Part shown: positions 58,171 through 64,000 of the stretch, in pieces
Position numbering within the stretch: position 1 is the first letter of the stretch
Layout: every line of letters starts with the position of its first letter
From: an uncultured Victivallales bacterium
Lineage (GTDB): Bacteria; Verrucomicrobiota; Lentisphaeria; Oligosphaerales; JAFGRS01
DNA: 64,000 nucleotides
Assembly (NCBI GenBank): GCA_903837355.1
Contig: CAILUI010000122.1
Coordinates: 1 to 64,000 of the forward strand
Reading direction: 5' to 3'
Position numbers and translations under genes: made by a program
The notes under the pieces: generated by a model
Seen by the model: only the letters and a program-made list of their open reading frames with translations
Databases searched by the model: none
Told to the model about the DNA's origin: nothing

Positions 58171-60144
58171 CTACGGCGAGGTCCTCCGGCGCCCCCTCAG
58201 ATAGCTCTCCGGGCGCATCTGGGTACCCTCCGCAGTGGCCTGTGGAGTCGTGGCGAGATACTCCCTGACCAGGCTTCCCGCCAGCGACTTCCGGGCACAG
58301 ACCAAGTAGATCTCACCGGCGTGAATGCTCGGCACGTCCCATCTGAGGGTCCGGCCACGCCGCGCCGCACGGATCGGCTCCAACCGTCCGTCACCCACCC
58401 GGTACACGCGCACTGCCTTCAGCCAAGGTAGGTCTTTCATCGTGAACTCGACGTCACGGACCGGCGACGACACGTACCCCTCAGGCTCTGACGCCCCAGC
58501 CTCATTGACGGCAACGACCAGAGCCGCCTGCTCTCCGCAGGCCAGGGTCCGCACCCACAACGCAGGCCGGTTCGTCTGGCACCAGAGCAGCGGCTGCGAC
58601 ACTTGGATCAGGGGCGCGATAACGCGCAGTTCGCGACTGGTCCTGGTCTTCTCCTGCCACACTTCCGGGATGTCTGGACTCCCGTGGAAGATCATGACCC
58701 CGGAGTTCAGTTCCGTGAAGGCCCAGAAGGCGAACAGGCCATGCGCACCGCTGCCGATCGCGTAGAGCATGGGGATGCGGATTTCCTCCGGCGTCGGGGC
58801 CCTGCCGAAACCGCGGGTTCTGGTACGGTCGATGAACGACTCACTCCCCAACTGGGCGAGTTCGGCCCTGCCAATGTAGCGGCCGGTGTCTATGGCTGGC
58901 TCCTCCCAATGGCTCTGGTAGGTGCCGAGGAACGGCTGCGGTGCCGCGGCACGCTTCAGAATGGCCATCTTGTCGCGGAACGCCGTCAGCGGCCAGCCCA
59001 GCACCACGGTGTAGCAGTCGGCGTTGGCGACGTCGGCCGCCTTGGCGTAGGTAAAGTAGTTCTGCGGCGCAAAGGTAAGATCGAGAGTGGTGATCGTGGG
59101 AGTGCTGGGGTCGGTGCGCTCACACTCGTCCCCCCACTGTACCCACGACTGCGCCAAGGTGCCCAGGCGCAGATGCAGCGGCCTGGTCATGTCGGCGGAG
59201 TAGTCCGCGCAGTCGGGCTCGTCGCCAGCGAGGTAGCCGTAGATATGCGGGTTACCGACCATGTAAGGCGGGGGCTGTTGCAGGGACATGTGGCACGCAG
59301 TCCGGATGCCGAGCGAGCCGAATTCCGCCAGCCCCTTCTCGTCAATCAGGCCACAGAGCAGCGAGTTCAGGCCAGCGTCTGCAGCCATTTTGGCATCGGG
59401 CAAAGCGTAGGAGCCGAACCTGGCCAGGTCGCCGAACGCGCGCACGGATCCGGCGCAGGCAGTCGCGCCAAAGGACACTCTGAACAGGTGGCGACTTCCC
59501 TGTCTGAACGGCTTCGGGGGCGAGACCTTGATGACGGCCAGATCCCCCGCCCGCCCCCCGCCAAGGAACTGCGCGGATCTGCCGGCAACGCACCCATCCA
59601 CGTAGACTCTCTCGGGCCCACAGTTCGCACCCTCGACATACAGGTATACGGAGCGCAGATCAGGCGAGAAAGCCACCGTGGAGAGTCGCGGCCCGACGTA
59701 GTCCGGACTCACCCGGCAGGCCACCTTCCCGGCGTCCCCAAGGTCAACAACAAACGTCGTGTCCTGCTTCAGGGATCCCCGGAGGTTCAGCGTGATCTCA
59801 CTCTCGGCGCCGGGACCCATGGTTGCCGGGGCACACCGCCACCACATCAATCCGTAGTCAGGCCCAGCCAAGTGGGCCTTGGCGTCGGCACCATCCCAGG
59901 TGACTCCCTGGACCGTAACCGGGCGCGGCGATGGGTTGTGCAGGATGATGCACACCGTGCCCCCGAGGTCCGGATGGGCGCGCTTCGCCTCCATGATGGC
60001 CGCGTTGCCCTCAGGCGGGACGAACTCGTTGACCGTGTTGGCGATATGGTACGCGAGCACGGCACTGACCGGCTCCGCCGCCCAGGCCACGCTTGCCCCT
60101 GCGCCCCATGCCGCTGCCAATGCCAAAGCCAGAGACCGCATCAT
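58171..60144 (-). CDS. Secreted barrel-type glycosidase-like protein
   Basis: 657 residues with a signal peptide (RSLALALAAAWGAGASVAWA). Residues 25-240 are beta-rich. A barrel-like section follows with YLAGDEPDCADYS (acidic pair in the same D-E-P context as in the 1295-residue exoprotein), TFAPQNYF, VVLGWPLTAFRDKMA and GAHGLFAFWAFTEL, then a C-terminal beta domain. I cannot name the family; it resembles uncharacterised PVC glycoside-hydrolase-like proteins. GAGGG lies 7 bases before ATG 60144. A second ATG follows immediately (60141). Confidence 0.75.
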   Translation of the reverse strand: MMRSLALALAAAWGAGASVAWAAEPVSAVLAYHIANTVNEFVPPEGNAAIMEAKRAHPDLGGTVCIILHNPSPRPVTVQGVTWDGADAKAHLAGPDYGLMWWRCAPATMGPGAESEITLNLRGSLKQDTTFVVDLGDAGKVACRVSPDYVGPRLSTVAFSPDLRSVYLYVEGANCGPERVYVDGCVAGRSAQFLGGGRAGDLAVIKVSPPKPFRQGSRHLFRVSFGATACAGSVRAFGDLARFGSYALPDAKMAADAGLNSLLCGLIDEKGLAEFGSLGIRTACHMSLQQPPPYMVGNPHIYGYLAGDEPDCADYSADMTRPLHLRLGTLAQSWVQWGDECERTDPSTPTITTLDLTFAPQNYFTYAKAADVANADCYTVVLGWPLTAFRDKMAILKRAAAPQPFLGTYQSHWEEPAIDTGRYIGRAELAQLGSESFIDRTRTRGFGRAPTPEEIRIPMLYAIGSGAHGLFAFWAFTELNSGVMIFHGSPDIPEVWQEKTRTSRELRVIAPLIQVSQPLLWCQTNRPALWVRTLACGEQAALVVAVNEAGASEPEGYVSSPVRDVEFTMKDLPWLKAVRVYRVGDGRLEPIRAARRGRTLRWDVPSIHAGEIYLVCARKSLAGSLVREYLATTPQATAEGTQMRPESYLRGRRRTSP

Positions 60145-60201
60145 GTTGTGCCCTCTTCCTGCAGGATATCGAGGTGGTGCCAGCCAGAGTCCACGATGGC
60201 T

Positions 60202-61542
60202 TCAGTCCGTGGCCTCGACCTCCAGGCGACCGCGGGCCAGGCGGACGATGCCGTAAAGGACCAGGGCGACGAGGGTCATCAACCCGGCGGCGGCCAGGGC
60301 TTTGCCGTCCTGACGCAGGAGGAGCAGCAGCCCGGTCAAGGCGCCCAGGGCCGGCACGAGCGCCGGCGTCCGGAAGCGGGGCGGCGGCAGGGTCGGATCA
60401 CGCTTGATCCGCAGTAGCCCGACGTGCAGCAGGACGAACACGGCGAGGAGGAAGGTGGCCGTTCCCGAGGCCAGGGTCTTGATGTCGGCAAAGGTGAAGA
60501 GCAGCACGGCCACGACGCCGGCGGCGAACGCCACCCCCACCACCGGGGTCTGCCAGCGCGGGTGGATCCGAGCGAATACCGCCGGTACCAGGCGCGCATC
60601 GGCTTTCGACATGCCGTAGAGCAACCGCGAGGCCATCATCAGGTTCAGCAGAGCGGTGTTGAACACGGCAAAAGCAGGGATGACGGTGTAGATCCAGGTC
60701 GGGAATCCCGGCGCCGCCGTCCGCACGACGTCCAGCAACGGCGACTTGCTGGCGCCCAGGGCCTCCGGACTGAGCACCGACACCGAGATGACGGCGATGC
60801 TGCAGTAGATCACCCCCGCGATCGCAATGCTCAGGCAGATGGCCAGGGGCACCGTGCGCTCGGGCTCGCGCACTTCCTCGCTGAGGTTCACCAGATCCTC
60901 AAAGCCGACGAACGCAAAGAACGCCAGCGAGGCCCCGCCGAGGACCAGCAACGGGGCCGGTTCCGCGCCAGGGCCGGCGGCAAAGGCGAGGTAGTTGACG
61001 CCGCCCAGGCAGTGCGCGCCGAGGGCGATGATGGCCAGCAGACCGCTGATCTCAATGGCCGTACAGACAGCGTTGGTACGCGAAGAGAGCTGGATACCGC
61101 GGACGGCGACCACCGCCAGGAGCGCGACGAACACCGTCGGCAAGGCGCCACTCTGGACCCAACTGGGAAGCTCAGGCAGGCGCGCGGTGGCGTAGTTCGC
61201 AAAGACCCGTGACGCCGTGGCCATCGAGAACAACCCCGAGAGCACGACGCTGACCATAACCAGGAACGTGATCAGCGAACTGCGGAAGGCTTGTTTACAG
61301 AAGAACGCGGCACCGCCGGCCTGGGGAAAGCGCGATGCCAGTTCCGCGTAGGTCAGCCCGGTCAGCGCCGCCATGAACCCGGCCACGATGTAGGACGTCC
61401 AGGCCGCGTAACCGACCATGCCGGCGATCCGTCCGACCAGCCCGTAGACGCCAGCGCCGAGGATGTCGCCGACACCGAACAGCGTCAACGCGGTCAGCCC
61501 AAGGGTTCGCCGCAAGGTCACGGAAGGGGACGAGTTTGACAT
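60202..61542 (-). CDS. APC-family amino acid permease
   Basis: 446 residues, about 12 membrane helices. GVGDILGAGVYGLVGRIAG is the APC TM1 unwound substrate loop, LTYAELASRFPQAGGAAFF the TM2-TM3 motif, and ASLAFFAFVGFEDLVNLSEEVREPERTVP the classic TM6-TM7 loop. Likely imports an amino acid or amine with cation. I chose ATG 61542; an upstream start would add 12 residues. It is isolated in function from its carbohydrate-active neighbours. Confidence 0.93.
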   Translation of the reverse strand: MSNSSPSVTLRRTLGLTALTLFGVGDILGAGVYGLVGRIAGMVGYAAWTSYIVAGFMAALTGLTYAELASRFPQAGGAAFFCKQAFRSSLITFLVMVSVVLSGLFSMATASRVFANYATARLPELPSWVQSGALPTVFVALLAVVAVRGIQLSSRTNAVCTAIEISGLLAIIALGAHCLGGVNYLAFAAGPGAEPAPLLVLGGASLAFFAFVGFEDLVNLSEEVREPERTVPLAICLSIAIAGVIYCSIAVISVSVLSPEALGASKSPLLDVVRTAAPGFPTWIYTVIPAFAVFNTALLNLMMASRLLYGMSKADARLVPAVFARIHPRWQTPVVGVAFAAGVVAVLLFTFADIKTLASGTATFLLAVFVLLHVGLLRIKRDPTLPPPRFRTPALVPALGALTGLLLLLRQDGKALAAAGLMTLVALVLYGIVRLARGRLEVEATD

Positions 61543-61630
61543 GCCGCTAGCATATCCGTTGCGGCCCCCCGCGTCCACAGCCCGCCCAGATGCCTGAAGG
61601 CGAGCGGCTGACCGCGGCTGACCCAGGCCC

Positions 61631-63073
61631 CTAGCTCCGGCTGCTCACGGCGTAGATGCTGGCGCTACGGAGATGGAAACGCAGGCGGAGGGTACGGCCG
61701 GCCAGGTCGCGGGCGGAACGGCCCTCCCAGCGCAACGGCAGGTCAATCTTGTCGGCGCTTTGGATGACGCACTTTTCCGCCTCGAAGCCGGGCACGACCT
61801 GGCCTTGGTCGTCGAGCACGGCCACCATGACATAGGCCTGCTGGGTCGCGAAGGCGCGGTCGGCCGACGGCACCGCGGCATTGAGCTCCAGATCCGCGCC
61901 GGGCATGGCGAAAGGCAGCGTCGAGAACTCGGCATTGGCGCGCGCCGCCACGTAGCTGATCCGGTCCTGCGGCACGCCGAGCAAACGGTTGCCGAAGTGG
62001 AACAGGACCATGCCGCCGATCAGCAGGGGATTGTGCGTGATGCAGACAACGCCAGGGAAGCTGTCGCCAACCGCATTGATCTCCCGGTAAGGCCGCTCCC
62101 AGCCTAGCCCGTCGCGGCTCACCCACCACTCGGTGTCAAGTTGCGGCGCGTGCTTGCCCCGCGACTGCGGATGGGCGCTGGCAGCATAGTTGAGCACGAC
62201 CATGAAGCTGCGATCGTGATACCAGAAGCCGATGCCACGATAGAACTCCAGATCGGGCGGATCGGCGGCGTCGGGCGTGGTCATGAACTGCGCGGGCAAG
62301 GGCTTGTAGTTGCCGATCCGGTTCCAGACGTCCAGCATGGAATCCGCCGGTTCCCACTGCCGCCCGTCCGGGCTCGATCGGATCGCGATCACACGGCGGT
62401 CACGGAGAGCGTCGTTCTGGTTCTGCGGATGGGTGCCGCCGTGGTCCCGGAGGTGCTTTAGGAAGGGCTGGAGTGTCTTGTTCGTACTGACGAACCGATG
62501 GACCTGAGGACTCCAGAAAAGCCCCATGGAATCGCAGTCGTAGAACAGCGGATTGCGCGGATGCTCGGCCCAGTGCAGGCCATCGGGGCTGAAGTAGGCT
62601 CGATAGCCAAAGCCGTTGTCGTCGATCCTCAGCTTCAGCGCCAGAAACTCCTTGGCGTCCGGGTTGTAGGCCAGGCCGAGGTGGTCCGTCCAGGCGCCGG
62701 GATCCGCCTCGAACACGGTCTCAATGCCCTCAAACCGCGAGCCGTCGCGGGTGGTGGCGTGGACCAGCTTCCAGGTGTTCTTGGCCGCGGTATCGGTGGC
62801 AACGGCGTCACGGGTGAAGACCTGACCGTAGACATCCCAGGAGCCGTCGGGCCGCGGCCGGCAGCAGGCGACCGTAAAGCCGGGGGGCTCGCAGTCGCGC
62901 ACCTTCTGCATGGGCGTCGCCCCGAAGTGCAGCTTGCCCCAGGTGTCGGCAACGTCCTGGGGCGTCGAGAACAGCAGCTTGACGTCCGCCGCCGTTGGCT
63001 GGGCGCCGGCGGCGTGGCCGAAGGCGAGACCCGCAGCAAGCAGAGTCAGCGCCGGGCGTAGAAGACCGCGCAT
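61631..63073 (-). CDS. Secreted beta-propeller protein (GH32/GH43-like fold)
   Basis: 480 residues, signal peptide (LLRPALTLLAAGLAFGHAAGA). The body has repeated W-x-x-S/D strands: YFSPDGLHWAEHP, GLFWSPQVHRFV, IRSSPDGRQWEPAD, WWVSRDGLGWERP. These are features of five-bladed propeller glycosidases and related sialidase-like proteins. A final beta-sandwich follows (DLPLRWEGRSARDLAGRTLRLRF). Catalytic residues cannot be assigned by eye. ATG 63073 lies after AGGATG. Confidence 0.75.
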   Translation of the reverse strand: MRGLLRPALTLLAAGLAFGHAAGAQPTAADVKLLFSTPQDVADTWGKLHFGATPMQKVRDCEPPGFTVACCRPRPDGSWDVYGQVFTRDAVATDTAAKNTWKLVHATTRDGSRFEGIETVFEADPGAWTDHLGLAYNPDAKEFLALKLRIDDNGFGYRAYFSPDGLHWAEHPRNPLFYDCDSMGLFWSPQVHRFVSTNKTLQPFLKHLRDHGGTHPQNQNDALRDRRVIAIRSSPDGRQWEPADSMLDVWNRIGNYKPLPAQFMTTPDAADPPDLEFYRGIGFWYHDRSFMVVLNYAASAHPQSRGKHAPQLDTEWWVSRDGLGWERPYREINAVGDSFPGVVCITHNPLLIGGMVLFHFGNRLLGVPQDRISYVAARANAEFSTLPFAMPGADLELNAAVPSADRAFATQQAYVMVAVLDDQGQVVPGFEAEKCVIQSADKIDLPLRWEGRSARDLAGRTLRLRFHLRSASIYAVSSRS

Positions 63074-63113
63074 GGAGGCATCCTTTCACGGGCCATGGAA
63101 CCACGGCCACCCC

Positions 63114-64000
63114 TCACCGACCGGCCTTGAAGAGGGCGACCTGCTCCTTCAGGATCTCGAGGTCACGGTGCCCGAATTCCTTGGAGGGCTCAAGGTCGCG
63201 CCCCAAGTCGGCGCTGAGCTGCTCGCCCAGCACCCACTCATTGAAGGTGGTGACCATGGCGAAGCGCGGCCCGACCGTCCGGGCCCGGGCCCACTGCTGC
63301 CGGAAGGTCTCGCCCGCCCGCCGGCCCGAGGCCGCGATGTAGCCCGGCTGCCCGGGTTCAGCCTGGGGCCGCCACGCCGCCACCACCACCATGGCCTCCG
63401 GGCGGTCGTCGTGGACCGTGCAGGTCTGGGGGCCGCGGTCCTCCCAGGACCAGTAGCCGAACCGACTCACCAGGTCAGCGGTGCGCAGGCTGGGCTGCTC
63501 GGTGACGAACCCGGTCATGTAGCGGACCGTGAACCGCGGGTCGTCCCATTCCGGCACGCCCTGCTGCCAGGGAGAGGGCGTATTCACGTAGACCACCAGC
63601 AGCGGCTTGCCCAGGTAGTCCTGCAGCAGGGGCCGGTAGCGGGGATCGGCAACGAACTCGCGATGAACCTGCTCGGCCTTGCGCGTGAGCCGGCCGTCCT
63701 TGACCGCTTCCGGCGCCCCCGGACAGCCGATGAAGATGCTGATCTTCGGGTGCTTCTCCAGGCGGCTGTACTCCTCGAAGATGGCCAGGGTCGCGCCCTC
63801 GATGGTCTCGAAGTCGCGCCGGCCCTGGGTGACCCCCGGTATGTAGTCCAGGTCGTTGGACCAGTCGATCCAGATGAAGTCGACGCCGGCATCCGTGAGC
63901 CAGGCGGCGTGCTGGCGAATCACGGCCCGGTCCGTCGAGGCGTAGAAGCCCAGCTCCGGGGTCCCCCAGACGTTGCTCCACGCCGCCCCCTGGTGCCAGG
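63114..64000 (-). CDS. GH71/GH99-like glycosidase, cut by the window edge
   Basis: The 3' part of a gene; at least 295 codons are in view and the frame stays open to the last base (WHQGAAWSNVWGTPELGFYA). Family-like blocks: the AVIRQHAAWLTDAGVDFIWIDWSNDL barrel strand with conserved Asp, ISIFIGCPG, DYLGKPLLVVYVNTP and the late FAMVTTFNEWVLGEQL with a candidate catalytic Glu. Resembles glycosyl hydrolases of the GH71/GH99-like group. Stop at 63114. The 40-base gap to the propeller gene suggests one operon. Confidence 0.72.
   Translation of the reverse strand, partial: WHQGAAWSNVWGTPELGFYASTDRAVIRQHAAWLTDAGVDFIWIDWSNDLDYIPGVTQGRRDFETIEGATLAIFEEYSRLEKHPKISIFIGCPGAPEAVKDGRLTRKAEQVHREFVADPRYRPLLQDYLGKPLLVVYVNTPSPWQQGVPEWDDPRFTVRYMTGFVTEQPSLRTADLVSRFGYWSWEDRGPQTCTVHDDRPEAMVVVAAWRPQAEPGQPGYIAASGRRAGETFRQQWARARTVGPRFAMVTTFNEWVLGEQLSADLGRDLEPSKEFGHRDLEILKEQVALFKAGR

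Overview
The window is GC-rich bacterial chromosome. It probably comes from the PVC superphylum, most likely a Lentisphaerota- or Verrucomicrobiota-like lineage. I infer this from gene content, not from a marker tree: a pseudopilin of the [13 protein letters not shown] / H-X9-DG kind (43968-44630), many secreted multi-domain carbohydrate-active proteins, ThuA-HEAT-DUF6807 and TAT-exported Gfo/Idh proteins, UroD-like proteins next to glycosidases, a C25-type protease, and GTP-dependent PEP carboxykinase. No rRNA, tRNA or CRISPR array was recognised.

Layout. 1-5.9 kb: a 7-base tandem repeat, a GH29 alpha-L-fucosidase and a 1295-residue CBM9/TIM-barrel/F5-8 exoprotein. 5.9-11.9 kb: an accessory island with a recombinase-like remnant, a DUF1593 protein lacking its C-terminal domain, a DUF4160-DUF2442 pair bounded by attC-like sites, an intact UroD-like gene, relics of a radC-hsdR locus, and a complete AbiEi/AbiEii toxin-antitoxin pair with an operator-like palindrome. 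12-23.6 kb: DUF4838, LamG and SGNH-hydrolase proteins, a 1341-residue ThuA-HEAT-F5/8-DUF6807 protein with a Gfo/Idh partner, and a DUF2238 membrane protein. 23.6-25.3 kb: gene relics, a Phd/PIN toxin-antitoxin pair and two repeat elements. 25.3-31.9 kb: a clan-A glycosidase and a flavoprotein on one strand, a divergent Gfo/Idh dehydrogenase and a DUF4432 epimerase-like protein, which look like one sugar-catabolic unit. 32.5-43.7 kb: a three-gene cohesin/dockerin-like operon facing a C25 (gingipain-type) protease, then a 1088-residue unknown exoprotein. 44-47.8 kb: pseudopilin with terminator, pckG and purC. 48-64 kb: a second UroD-like protein, GHL6-type glycosidase, hybrid histidine kinase, radical SAM protein, an ABC-2 exporter operon, two more secreted carbohydrate-active-like proteins, an APC permease and a GH71/99-like protein cut by the window edge.

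How the genes may work together. Most large genes carry signal peptides and carbohydrate-binding or barrel domains, so the region reads as a polysaccharide-utilisation neighbourhood. Its oxidoreductases (Gfo/Idh, flavoprotein) and ThuA-type domains suggest that released sugars are oxidised, possibly through 3-keto intermediates; that step is inference.

The intergenic DNA is unusual. There are 7-, 9- and 50-base tandem repeats, two 161-base copies of one element whose core is flipped relative to its short flanks, and a hairpin present twice with a paired (compensatory) base change. Several loci are clearly decayed or chimeric: truncated RadC, HsdR, cohesin-like, UroD-like and Ig-like sequences.
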